A DNA stretch of 64,000 nucleotides from Brachybacterium subflavum (GTDB lineage Bacteria > Actinomycetota > Actinomycetes > Actinomycetales > Dermabacteraceae). The number at the start of each line of letters is the position of its first letter. The first letter of the stretch is position 1. The translations under genes were made by a program, and so were the position numbers. Location of the stretch: NCBI RefSeq assembly GCF_009299795.1, contig NZ_VIGP01000005.1, positions 1-64,000 on the forward strand, written 5' to 3'. Of the stretch, positions 35,663 through 43,983 are shown piece by piece. The notes beneath the pieces were generated by a model that had not been told where the DNA came from, ran no database searches, and was given only the letters and a program-made list of their open reading frames with translations.

Positions 35663-36546
35663 GCATCCGCATGCGCTCGCGCCGCGGGCAGATCGGCGCC
35701 AGCTGGCAGGGCGCCGCCCTGCGCGAGTCCCTCGAGAGCGTGATCAGCAGCGGCCGCAGATCCGCCGGCCGGCGCCTCGCGCGCGCGGACCGCGTGCAAT
35801 GGCTCGACGTCGCCCCGCGCCGGGCCCGCGCGGGCGTTCTCGACGACGACGGGACGATCTACGAGCCCGAGCTCGACGTCTCCGCGTTCGGCGCCGCCGA
35901 CCGGCAGATCGTCGTCGACACCCTCCGCACCCACCCCGAGCTGCCCGCGCTTCTGACCAGCGGCACCTACCCGCAGGCGATCGAGTCGGAGCTCGATGCG
36001 CACATGGCGACCCTGCTGCCGGGCAGCGCCTCCGAGGTCACCCACGACTGCACCTGCCCGGACTGGCCGGGCCCGTGCGTGCACGTCGCCGCGCTCGCCT
36101 ACGTGCTGGTCGAGGCGATCGACGAGGCCCCCGTGCACCTGCTGACCCTGCGCGGCCTCACCCTCTCCGAGATCGCACAGCCCGTCGCGACGGGCAGGGG
36201 CGCACGGGCCCTCGCCGAGGCCGCGAGCCCATCGGACGACGATCCCCCGAAGGACGCGTCCGCCGCGGGGGTCCCGTCGGTGGAAGATGCGTCGGAAGAT
36301 GCGTCGGCGGGAAGCCCGTCGGCCGGTTCGCCATCGGCCGACGGCGCGACGGAGGAGACGGCGGGAGCGGAGACGGCGACGGCGACGGCGGAGACGACGT
36401 CCTCCCGCCCCGCGAGTTTCGATCCGGCGATCGCCGACCCGACCCTGCTGCAGGATGCGCTGGGAGAGGAGGCGTCCGCGATGCTCGCCTCGTTCTATGC
36501 CGCCGGCGCCGGATCCGCACCGGACGAGACCGCCGACGAGGACTGA
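35659..36546 (+). CDS. SWIM zinc-finger protein
   Basis: 295-residue protein with the SWIM signature CxCx(6)CxH at Cys131, Cys133, Cys140 and His142 (CTCPDWPGPCVHV), a zinc site for DNA or protein contacts. The N-terminal half (SWQGAALRESLESVI) matches proteins that accompany SNF2 helicases in bacteria. The last 100 residues are Asp/Ala/Ser/Thr-rich and probably disordered, with short repeats (VEDASEDAS, SAGSPSA). ATG is coupled to the helicase stop (ATGA). It is likely a DNA- or partner-binding subunit for the helicase. Confidence 0.85.
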   Translation: MSIRMRSRRGQIGASWQGAALRESLESVISSGRRSAGRRLARADRVQWLDVAPRRARAGVLDDDGTIYEPELDVSAFGAADRQIVVDTLRTHPELPALLTSGTYPQAIESELDAHMATLLPGSASEVTHDCTCPDWPGPCVHVAALAYVLVEAIDEAPVHLLTLRGLTLSEIAQPVATGRGARALAEAASPSDDDPPKDASAAGVPSVEDASEDASAGSPSAGSPSADGATEETAGAETATATAETTSSRPASFDPAIADPTLLQDALGEEASAMLASFYAAGAGSAPDETADED

Positions 36547-36568
36547 TCCCTGCTCGCCGCGCGTTCGG

Positions 36569-36621
36569 GGCCCGAAGAAGAATCCGGGCCGGCGCGCAGA
36601 GGGGGTAGCGCGCCGACCCGG
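36569..36621 (+). terminator. Overlapping hairpins after the SNF2-SWIM operon
   Basis: GGCCCG (36569-36574) can pair with 36585-36590, or CCGGG (36584-36588) plus GGCGCGC (36591-36597) can pair with 36608-36614 and CCCGG (36617-36621). The two folds share bases and exclude each other. Most simply this is a GC-rich terminator for the upstream operon. Confidence 0.5.
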
Positions 36622-36799
36622 CACTCAGGGAACCATCACGACACGACAGCTGTGCCGGATCGGGACGAGGGGGGTGTCCGTCACGAGAATCATGGAACTC
36701 CCCCGACGTGGGAAACCACTGGTGCTTCCCTGTGCATTCGCTATGTCGGGCGCTCCGACGACGCGGATCGGCGGCGCCTCGCGCCGCGGTCCGCACCCC

Positions 36800-36805
36800 T
36801 AGAGT
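36800..36805 (+). promoter_or_regulatory. -10 element for the leaderless serine hydrolase gene
   Basis: TAGAGT ends 7 nt before ATG 36813; GGGAG in the gap could also act as a weak ribosome site. Confidence 0.55.
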
Positions 36806-36812
36806 GGGAGCC

Positions 36813-38447
36813 ATGCCCCGCGCCACGACCTCGCATTCCTCTGCCCCCGTCGGCTCCGCCGCCGTCCTGCCCGACGAGGCGACGTCGCAGATCGACCGCC
36901 TCGCACGCGACGCCGTCGAGGGTGATCGCACCGCCGGGGTGGTCTGGGCCGTCGTCGGCGGCCACGACCACGAGACCCCCGTGCTCGCCGCCGGAGCCGC
37001 AGGCGAGCGCCGCCTGGCGGACGGCGAGCGGGCCCCGGACTCCGCCCCCATGGACCCCGCGACGATCTCCAGGATCGCCTCGATGACCAAGTCCTTCACC
37101 ACCGCGGCCGTGCTGCGTCTGCGCGACGAGGGCCTCGTGCGCCTGGACGACCCGATCTCCCGGCACGTGCCCGGGGCCGCGCACCTGGACCCCGTCACCC
37201 CGGACTCCCCCGCGATCACGGTGCGGGACCTGCTGACCATGTCCGCGGGTCTGGTCACCGACAACCCGTGGGGCGACCGCCAGGAGGCCATGACCCGCGA
37301 GGAGTTCGCGGCGATGCTCGCGGGCGGGCTCGGCCACGTGCACGCCCCGGGCACCGGCTTCGAGTACTCCAACACCGGCTTCGCCCTGCTGGGCCGTCTC
37401 ATCGACGAGCTCACCGGCACCCCGTACGACCAGTACATCGCCGAGACCTTCCTGCGGCCTCTGGGCATGAGCGACACCGCCTTCTCCCGCGAGGGCCTGG
37501 ACACTGCGCGCATCGCCACCGGTCATCGTCTGGCAGACCGCGAGGACCGCACCCGCTTCGAGGCCGTCGAGTTCGACTCCCCCGGCGTCTACGGGGCGAT
37601 GGCGGGCCTGTACTCGACCGTCTCCGACGTGGCGACCTGGGTGCGCTTCCTCGCCGCCGCCGATGCGCCGGACGCCGCCGACCGCGACCAGGCGCTGCTG
37701 CGCACCTCCTCCCGCCGCGAGATGCAGCAGCTGCACCGCATCCAGGAGACCCCAGCACTGCCCGCCGGGCCCGACGGCGTCTCCCCCGGATTCACGCACG
37801 TGCGCGGGTACGGCTATGGCCTCGTCGTCGAGCGCTACCCGGACCTCGGCGAGGTCGTCTCCCACTCCGGCGGCTACCCGGGGTACGGGTCCTTCATGGT
37901 GTGGCACCGCGACAGCGGCCTGGGCGTGGTGGTCCTCGCCAACAGCAAGTACGCGCCCGCGACACGGATCGCGATGGACGCCCTGCGGGTCATCGACGCG
38001 CAGGCGCCGCACCTGCTCGCGGCGCGCCTGCCGACGGCCGCGCCGCGCACCCTCGAGGCCGCGGCCGCGGCGCTGGACTGGCTGCGCGCGGGGATCGGGG
38101 CCGACGAGCGCGCCGACGACGTCGCCGACACCTGGTTCGCCGACAACATGGACCTCGACATCTCCCGCGCGGAGCGGCGCCGACGCCTCGCGACGGCTCT
38201 GCAGAGCGCGGGGCTGGGGGCCGATGCCCTCGACGCCCTGCGTGCCGAGGACGCCGAGGTGCTCTCGCGCGCGAGCGTGCGCTGGACCGTGCCGGGCGGC
38301 GCCGGGGACGGCGCGGTCGGCGACGACTCCGCCGGCCGGCGCAGGCTGCGCATCACGCTGCTCATGGATCCGCGGGCCGAGGCCCTCATCCAGTCCCTCG
38401 ACACGGTGGCCCTCGACAGCGCGGGCGCGCCCGTCACGGCCGGCTGA
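36813..38447 (+). CDS. Serine hydrolase, beta-lactamase class C/esterase family
   Basis: 544-residue protein. SxxK is Ser90-Lys93 (SMTK), and YxN is Tyr185-Asn187 (YSNTGFALLGRL), the catalytic motifs of class C beta-lactamases, DD-peptidases and EstB-type esterases. SHSGGYPGYG occupies the third motif (HxG-like). About 150 residues follow the catalytic core, longer than usual, with a possible lipocalin-like C-terminal domain. There is no signal peptide, so the enzyme appears cytoplasmic, which argues against a role in beta-lactam resistance and for esterase or peptidase activity. Substrate unknown. Confidence 0.8.
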   Translation: MPRATTSHSSAPVGSAAVLPDEATSQIDRLARDAVEGDRTAGVVWAVVGGHDHETPVLAAGAAGERRLADGERAPDSAPMDPATISRIASMTKSFTTAAVLRLRDEGLVRLDDPISRHVPGAAHLDPVTPDSPAITVRDLLTMSAGLVTDNPWGDRQEAMTREEFAAMLAGGLGHVHAPGTGFEYSNTGFALLGRLIDELTGTPYDQYIAETFLRPLGMSDTAFSREGLDTARIATGHRLADREDRTRFEAVEFDSPGVYGAMAGLYSTVSDVATWVRFLAAADAPDAADRDQALLRTSSRREMQQLHRIQETPALPAGPDGVSPGFTHVRGYGYGLVVERYPDLGEVVSHSGGYPGYGSFMVWHRDSGLGVVVLANSKYAPATRIAMDALRVIDAQAPHLLAARLPTAAPRTLEAAAAALDWLRAGIGADERADDVADTWFADNMDLDISRAERRRRLATALQSAGLGADALDALRAEDAEVLSRASVRWTVPGGAGDGAVGDDSAGRRRLRITLLMDPRAEALIQSLDTVALDSAGAPVTAG

Positions 38448-38462
38448 CCGGGTCCGGGAGGG

Positions 38463-39689
38463 TCAGAGGAGGCTCACCAGGAGCACGGCCGTCGGCACCC
38501 CGACCACGACCGCGAGGACGGCGCCGACGCCCGCTCCCAGGAGGGTGGCGCCGCGGCCGCTCGGCCTCGGCGCATGGACCGGTGCCGGTCGCGCGGACGT
38601 CTGCGCGGGAGCCGGTCCCTGCGGACGACCGCCCGCAAGCCTCTGACCTGCCGCGTTCCGCGACGTGTCCCCGTAGGGGTAGGGGCCGTGGTCCTGCGGA
38701 CCGCGCGGCGGGGCGACCTGCGCGGAGGACTGGGCGTGTCCCGGCGGTGGGGTGGAGGCCTGCGAGACGCTGCCCCGGCGGATCTCCTCCATCGAGGGGC
38801 CGCTGCGCGCGGGGGCCTCGGGGCGCTTCGCGCCCGGGGCGTCGGGCGGGAGCGGCGGCAGGGTGTCCGGGATGTGCAGGGGCGCGCCGTCGGCGAAGGC
38901 GAGCGGCAGGCCGGGAGGCACGCGCGGCAGGTCCCGGCGCACGCTCGCGGCGTCCTGGTAGCGGCGCTCGGGCTGCGGTTCGAGCATCCGTCGGATCACG
39001 GCGGCGAGCTTCGGGGAGACACCGCGCAGGCGCCTGGAGAGCTCCTCGGGTCGGAAGGCGCCGTCGCGCAGCGGGAAGGGCCCGTTGAGCGCGAACAGCA
39101 CGACGACCCCGGCCGCGTAGAGGTCGTGGCTGGGGTGCGGCTCGGCCATGGAGAACAGTTCGGGGGCCATGTACCCGGGGGTCCCGTTGATCATGCCCAC
39201 GCTCGTGAAGCGCACATCGGTCTCGTGCACGGCGATCCCGAAGTCCGCCAGGCGCGGGTGCGGCAGACGCGGCCCGGTGGACTCGAGCATGATGTTCGCG
39301 GGCTTCACGTCGCGGTGGATCCAGCCGTGGGAGTGGACGTGCGCGAGGCCGTCGAGCAGCTGGTCCAGCAGCACCACCACGGCGGGCTCGCCGAGCGGAC
39401 CCCGCGCACGGACCATCGACTCGAGGGTCCCGCCGCTGGCCAGCGGCATCGCGATCACCACGTGCTCGTCCTCGGCGCCCCAGCCGTAGGGCGTGAGCAG
39501 GTGGGGGTGGTCGAAGCTCACGCCCTTCTCGCGCACGAAGCGCATGAGATCGGCCGAGTCCCGCTGACGCAGCACCTTCGCCGCGCACAGGCGGCCGGTC
39601 TTGGAGTCCCAGGAGCGCCACACGGCGCCCGATCCGCCCCTGGCGATCAGGTCGATGAGCGCGAAGCGCCCCACGATGACGTCGGCCAT
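38463..39689 (-). CDS. Membrane-anchored Ser/Thr protein kinase
   Basis: 408-residue Hanks-type kinase. The Gly-rich loop is ARGGSGAVW, Lys38 is in AAKVL, the catalytic loop is HRDVKPANIM (Asp127), DFG is followed by TPGYMAPEL. After about residue 270 comes a Pro/Gly/Arg-rich juxtamembrane segment, then a single C-terminal transmembrane helix (GATLLGAGVGAVLAVVVGV) with almost no extracellular part, so it lacks PASTA repeats and an obvious external sensor. GGAGAG/GAGGGA precede ATG 39689. Substrates are not evident from neighbours. Confidence 0.88.
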   Translation of the reverse strand: MADVIVGRFALIDLIARGGSGAVWRSWDSKTGRLCAAKVLRQRDSADLMRFVREKGVSFDHPHLLTPYGWGAEDEHVVIAMPLASGGTLESMVRARGPLGEPAVVVLLDQLLDGLAHVHSHGWIHRDVKPANIMLESTGPRLPHPRLADFGIAVHETDVRFTSVGMINGTPGYMAPELFSMAEPHPSHDLYAAGVVVLFALNGPFPLRDGAFRPEELSRRLRGVSPKLAAVIRRMLEPQPERRYQDAASVRRDLPRVPPGLPLAFADGAPLHIPDTLPPLPPDAPGAKRPEAPARSGPSMEEIRRGSVSQASTPPPGHAQSSAQVAPPRGPQDHGPYPYGDTSRNAAGQRLAGGRPQGPAPAQTSARPAPVHAPRPSGRGATLLGAGVGAVLAVVVGVPTAVLLVSLL

Positions 39690-39889
39690 GCTCTCCGGTT
39701 CCCTCCGTGCTCCCGCTCCGCGGCCCTGCCCGCGGCGGGAGCGCAGGTCCACAGTACGATGGATCGTGCGCGAGGTCAGCGCTCCCGGCGTGCCTGTGGA
39801 CGTCCTCGAGCGCCGCGCGATCGCGCAGGACAGCAGCGCACGACACGGCGCGTCACCGCACGGCACCGCACAGCGAGAGGGGACGGCAC

Positions 39890-40192
39890 ATGGACTGGCT
39901 CGTGGACTGGCTCAGCGACCCCTCCGAGTTCGATCCGTTCGTGTTCGTCGTGCTGGTCGCCCTCACCGTCCTGCTCACCCTCGGAAGCATCGTCTGGCTG
40001 GTGCTGGAGCGCGAGGAGCCGTCGACTCGCCGCGGCAGCAGGCACGGCAGGTCCGACGGCGCCGCCGCGGACGGATCCTCGCCCCTCGCGCGGATCGCCG
40101 CGCGCAGCGAGCAGGAGGCCGCGCGCGTGCGGCGCGAGATGGACGCCGACTCCGGTCGCGGAGCCGACGCTCGAGGGGGCGCGCGCCGATGA
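39890..40192 (+). CDS. Small single-span membrane protein of unknown function
   Basis: 100-residue protein with one strong transmembrane helix (FVFVVLVALTVLLTLGSIVW, about residues 18-40) and a charged, Arg/Asp-rich cytoplasmic tail that includes a short helical stretch (RIAARSEQEAARVRREMD). An acidic N-terminus (MDWLVDWLSDPSEFDP) suggests an N-out orientation. GAGAGGGG sits 7 nt before the ATG. Its stop overlaps the start of the GNAT gene (ATGA), so the two are co-translated. No family is recognised. Confidence 0.7.
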   Translation: MDWLVDWLSDPSEFDPFVFVVLVALTVLLTLGSIVWLVLEREEPSTRRGSRHGRSDGAAADGSSPLARIAARSEQEAARVRREMDADSGRGADARGGARR

Positions 40193-40725
40193 GCGCAGAT
40201 CCGAGGCCGGCCGTCGCTGCGTCGACCGCCGCTCCCCCGCGCATCCGCCCGGCTCTCGCCGACGACGCCCCCGTGGTGCTCGGCATCCGCGACGAGGCCA
40301 TCCGCAGCTCCTCGGGCCTGTGGATCGACGAGATCCCGGAATCCGTGTCCTCCCGCGCCTGGTTCGACGCCCACCTGGACCGCGGCTCGATGCTCGTGGC
40401 CGCGGGGTCCGACGACGAGGTGCTCGGATACGCGTGCTTCTCCCCGCTGCGCGACTACGCGGGCTACCGCTTCACCGGCGAGGACTCGATCTACCTGCTC
40501 CCCGCGGCGCAGGGGCGCGGAGTGGGCCGCGCCCTGCTCGGGGCGCTCGTCGCGCATGCCCGCGAGCACGGCATGCATTCCCTGGTGGCGCTCGTCGAGG
40601 CCGGCAACGTCGGCTCGATCCGCCTGCATGAGCGCTGCGGGTTCCGGGAGGTGGGCCGCATGCCCGAGGCCGGCTTCAAGTTCGACCGCTGGTGGGACCT
40701 GGTCACGCTCCAGCTGCTCCTCTGA
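40189..40725 (+). CDS. GNAT N-acetyltransferase (Pat/MnaT-like)
   Basis: 178-residue acetyltransferase. The acetyl-CoA pyrophosphate loop is QGRGVGRALLGALVAHA; the C-terminal LVALVEAGNVGSIRLHERCGFREVGRMPEAGFKFDRWWDLVTLQ is the typical end of phosphinothricin/methionine sulfoximine acetyltransferases (split here across two segments of that pattern). Likely acetylates an amino acid analogue or free amino acid. Start is coupled to the preceding small membrane protein. It overlaps the 3' end of the convergent YczE-like gene by 23 bp. Confidence 0.82.
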   Translation: MSADPRPAVAASTAAPPRIRPALADDAPVVLGIRDEAIRSSSGLWIDEIPESVSSRAWFDAHLDRGSMLVAAGSDDEVLGYACFSPLRDYAGYRFTGEDSIYLLPAAQGRGVGRALLGALVAHAREHGMHSLVALVEAGNVGSIRLHERCGFREVGRMPEAGFKFDRWWDLVTLQLLL

Positions 40726-41365
40726 CCGCTCGGCGCCGCACCGGGATCGTCACGTGCGGGAGCACCCAGCCGACGATCGGGCCGATGGCGATCGCGTACA
40801 CGAAGGTGCCCACGCCCACCGGGCCGCCCAGCAGCCAGCCCGTGACCAGCACCGTCGCCTCGATGCCGAAGCGCAGCGGGCCGACGGGCCGTCCCGTGCG
40901 GTGGTGCAGGCCCGTCATCAGGCCGTCGCGGGGACCGGGCCCCAGATGGGCGCCGATGTAGACGGCGTCGCTCACGGCGTTCAGCAGCACGCCGCCGAGC
41001 ATCATCGTGATCGCGAGCGGCAGGCCGTGCGCCGGCGGGAGGACGAACAGCGTGAGGTCGGTGGCCACGCCGACCCACAGCGCGTTGGCGAGTGTCCCGA
41101 TGCCCGGGTGCTGGCGCAGCGGGATCCAGGCGACCAGCACCAGGAAGCTCACCACGATGATCACCGTGCCCACGCTGAGCCCGGTGCGCTGGGCGATGGC
41201 CACGTGCAGCACGTCCCAGGGATCCGCGCCGAGCCCCGAGCGGATGAGCAGCGCGAGCGCGGCGCCGTACCCGGTGAGCCCGAGGAACAGGGACAGCAGG
41301 CGCAGCCCGATGCGGTCCAGGTGGAGCTGGTCGCGCAGGCTGACGTTCTCGAGAGCGGCGGGCAT
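40703..41365 (-). CDS. YczE/YyaS/YitT-family membrane protein
   Basis: 220-residue integral membrane protein with five or six helices. GLGADPWDVLH after the first helix and the glycine-rich GIGTLANALWVG are typical of the YczE family, whose members are of unknown function (YczE supports surfactin-type antibiotic synthesis in Bacillus). A GATGCT hexamer ends 6 nt before the ATG, predicting a leaderless transcript. Its last 23 bp overlap the end of the convergent acetyltransferase gene. Confidence 0.75.
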   Translation of the reverse strand: MPAALENVSLRDQLHLDRIGLRLLSLFLGLTGYGAALALLIRSGLGADPWDVLHVAIAQRTGLSVGTVIIVVSFLVLVAWIPLRQHPGIGTLANALWVGVATDLTLFVLPPAHGLPLAITMMLGGVLLNAVSDAVYIGAHLGPGPRDGLMTGLHHRTGRPVGPLRFGIEATVLVTGWLLGGPVGVGTFVYAIAIGPIVGWVLPHVTIPVRRRAVRGAAGA

Positions 41366-41424
41366 GCGTCCAGCATCCCAGGACTCCGCCCGTCGACACC
41401 GCGATGACGCACGCTCCGCGGACG

Positions 41425-42402
41425 TCAGTGGGCGGCGGCGCGGCGCCCCTCGTTGACGGGGGCGTCGAAGCCGAGGGCGTCGCGCACGAAGGAGATCTGG
41501 GCGCGGCGGGCGCGCTGGGCGGCCGGTCCGCGCCAGACCATCGGGTAGCAGTGCCAGCCGCCGGGCTGCTCGAGGTAGGTGACCTGGACATCGGCCTCGC
41601 CCAGGCGGTCACGCAGTCGCTGGGAATCGCCCAGCAGCAGGTCCTGGTCGCCGACGGTCAGGTGCACGGGCGGCAGGCCGTGGAGGTCGCCGCCGAGCGG
41701 GCTGAGCCGCGGGTCCTCGAGCGGGAAGCCGTCCGCGTACATCGCCGCGCAGCGCGCGAGCAGGTCGGGCCGCAGCGCCGGGTCCTTCTCGGCCTGGGTC
41801 ACGCGGCGCGGGTCCTCGCCCGTCAGATCCGCCCACGGTGAGGTCAGCAGGATCGCCGCGGGCAGGGCCTCGCCGCGCTCGCGGAGGGCCTGGACCACGG
41901 CGAGCGCGAGCCCGCCGCCGGCGCTGTCGCCGGAGAGGACCCAGCGCGGGGTGACGGCGTCGAGGTCCTCGAGGATGCCGAGCACGCCCTCGACGGCGTC
42001 GTCGTAGGCGGCGGGGTAGGGCATCTCCGGCGCCATCCGGTAGTGCAGCATGGCCGCGGCCGACCCGGTGCGACGCTGCACGTCGGCGAGCCAGTCCCAA
42101 TGGTTCGGGCTCTCGCCGTTCACGTACGCGCCGCCGTGGAGATGGATGACCACCCCGGTGTTCGCTCCGGCACGGTCGATCCAGGTCACGGGGATGCCGT
42201 GATGGCGGGAGCGGGTGACCAGCGAGCGGTCGACGAGCTCGCGGTCGGGCGTGGTGGGGTGGTGGGTGCGGCGCACGTTGAGCTCGTAGAGGCCGCTGGG
42301 CATCTGGGCGCTGATGAACGCGCCGACGCGCAGGGCGCGCGCCCCGGAGGCCTCCTCCTCGTCGACCTGCGGGACGGGGGTCTCGACGTGCATGGACTTC
42401 AT
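41425..42402 (-). CDS. Alpha/beta-hydrolase esterase (HSL family)
   Basis: 325-residue cytosolic esterase. VVIHLHGGAYVNG gives the oxyanion hole (HGGA in place of HGGG), the nucleophile elbow is GDSAGGGLALAV, and the end carries the Asp (VGDQDLLLGDS) and His (PGGWHCYPM) of the triad. These place it in the hormone-sensitive-lipase group acting on short acyl esters. The ribosome site is weak, but a GAAGAT hexamer ends 6 nt before the ATG, suggesting leaderless expression. It lies downstream of the CynX-type transporter gene by 108 bp; they may or may not share a transcript. Confidence 0.85.
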   Translation of the reverse strand: MKSMHVETPVPQVDEEEASGARALRVGAFISAQMPSGLYELNVRRTHHPTTPDRELVDRSLVTRSRHHGIPVTWIDRAGANTGVVIHLHGGAYVNGESPNHWDWLADVQRRTGSAAAMLHYRMAPEMPYPAAYDDAVEGVLGILEDLDAVTPRWVLSGDSAGGGLALAVVQALRERGEALPAAILLTSPWADLTGEDPRRVTQAEKDPALRPDLLARCAAMYADGFPLEDPRLSPLGGDLHGLPPVHLTVGDQDLLLGDSQRLRDRLGEADVQVTYLEQPGGWHCYPMVWRGPAAQRARRAQISFVRDALGFDAPVNEGRRAAAH

Positions 42403-42510
42403 GAGGGCATCTTCGCATGCGCTCTCGACCGCGCGGTGCGGACACCGCGTGATGCCGCGTGACGGCGCGTGATGCCCGACCCGTCGGACCCGTCGGCCCC
42501 GCGTCGGATC

Positions 42511-43926
42511 TCAGGCGCGCTCGACGGCGTCGACGAGGTCGTCGTCCACGAGCCTGTTGGCGCTGGCCCGCCAGCCGGCCACTCCCAGCAGGACGGCGCT
42601 CGCCACCAGCAGCCACAGCACGAGCGTCATCGAGCCCGTCGCCTGCAGCAGCGCGCCCATCACGAGCGGGCCGATGCCCGCGAGCAGGTACCCCACCGGC
42701 TGGACCATCCCCGAGAGCCTCGCGGTGATCGCGGGGTCGCGGGTGCGGCCGGGGATCATCGCGATCGCGGTCGGGAAGGCGAACCCGCCGATGCCCAGCA
42801 GCGCCGCCCAGGCGACGGGCGCGGCGGCCGGCGCGATGATCAGGGCGAGGTAGCCGGCCGCGGTGAGCACGCCGAAGGCGAGCGCGAAGACCCCCAGGCG
42901 CTGGGAGCGCGCGATCACCGTCGGCATCACGAGCCCGCCGATCATGCCCCAGGCGGCGACCTGCGAGACCGTCGCCCCGGCGGCGGCGCCGGAGAGTCCC
43001 GCGTCGGTGAGGATCTGCGGGAGGAACCCGAACTGCGTGTAGGCGTTCATCGACTGCAGGCCGAACATCAGCGTGAGGAAGAGCGCCGTCGGCGAGCGTC
43101 GCAGGGGCACGGTGCGCGCCGCCACGCGGGCGGCGGCCCGGGCACGCGCGCGCTCCGTCGCGGCGTCGGGGACCGCCGGGTCGGACGCGGAATCCTCGGG
43201 GGGTCGGACGCCATCGGCCGCGCGCGGGAAGTCGTTGCCGACCTTCGCGAGCACCACGAGGCCGACGAGCACCGGCAGCACGGCGAGCGCGGTCCAGGCC
43301 TGCAGGGAGAAGCGCCAGCCGCTGCCCCCGGAGGCGAGCGGGACGGCGATCGCCGGGCCGACGGCCGCCCCGACCGACAGCAGCATCGAATAGGCGGTCA
43401 TGAGCAGCACGGTCGAGCGCCCGCCGTGGTGCTTGACCCAGGCCGGCGTGACCACGTTGACGAGCGACGGCCCCATCAGCGCGATCGCGCTGAGCAGCAC
43501 GAACAGCCCGAACGAGCCGGAGAGCGGCCGCAGGATCAGCCCGATCGTGAGCAGCGAGAAGGCGAGCACGATCGTCCCCGTGAGGCCGATCCGACGGGAC
43601 AGAGGCACCGCGAGCAGGCCGAACGCGCCGAAGCACAGGCAGGGCAGCGCGGTGAGCAGCCCGTCGGCCCAGGCGCCCACACCGTAGGCGCCGGTGATGT
43701 CCTCCATGAGCGGGCCGAGGCCGGACGCGGCGGGGCGCAGATTCAGCGAGATCGTCACCACGAAGACCAGCGCGAGCGCCAGGCCGACGGCGCCCGCGGT
43801 GCGGCCGGACGCGCGCGTGCCCGCGGCCCGTCCGGGAGCGGCGGTCGGTTCTGCGGAGCCGGGGACGACAGGACCTGAGGCGTCGGGATCGGGAGCAGAG
43901 GGGGACGGGGAGGCCGGGGAGGTCAC
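42511..43926 (-). CDS. MFS transporter, CynX/NimT family
   Basis: 471-residue inner-membrane transporter with twelve hydrophobic segments. The first loop (LLAVPLSRRIGLTG) and PAASGLGPLMEDI near TM1 match the cyanate/nitroimidazole (CynX/NimT) branch, which exports or imports small organic anions and drugs. GTG 43926 is preferred because GGAGGAG lies 9 nt upstream; using the earlier ATG 43947 would place that ribosome site inside the gene. A basic/acidic loop of about 40 residues separates the two halves. The substrate is unknown; no cyanase gene is nearby. Confidence 0.83.
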   Translation of the reverse strand: MTSPASPSPSAPDPDASGPVVPGSAEPTAAPGRAAGTRASGRTAGAVGLALALVFVVTISLNLRPAASGLGPLMEDITGAYGVGAWADGLLTALPCLCFGAFGLLAVPLSRRIGLTGTIVLAFSLLTIGLILRPLSGSFGLFVLLSAIALMGPSLVNVVTPAWVKHHGGRSTVLLMTAYSMLLSVGAAVGPAIAVPLASGGSGWRFSLQAWTALAVLPVLVGLVVLAKVGNDFPRAADGVRPPEDSASDPAVPDAATERARARAAARVAARTVPLRRSPTALFLTLMFGLQSMNAYTQFGFLPQILTDAGLSGAAAGATVSQVAAWGMIGGLVMPTVIARSQRLGVFALAFGVLTAAGYLALIIAPAAAPVAWAALLGIGGFAFPTAIAMIPGRTRDPAITARLSGMVQPVGYLLAGIGPLVMGALLQATGSMTLVLWLLVASAVLLGVAGWRASANRLVDDDLVDAVERA

Positions 43927-43971
43927 CGGTCGATTCTCCTCCTCCATGCAGCCCCTGCGCGCATCGCCCCA

Positions 43972-43977
43972 TACGCT
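43972..43977 (+). promoter_or_regulatory. -10 element for the leaderless unknown gene at 43984
   Basis: TACGCT ends 6 nt before ATG 43984; no ribosome site intervenes. Confidence 0.55.
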
Positions 43978-43983
43978 GGACCG

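Noticed and set aside
36813-38447. Beta-lactam resistance gene
   Set aside because: Motifs fit class C serine hydrolases in general; there is no signal peptide, so a secreted beta-lactamase is unlikely.
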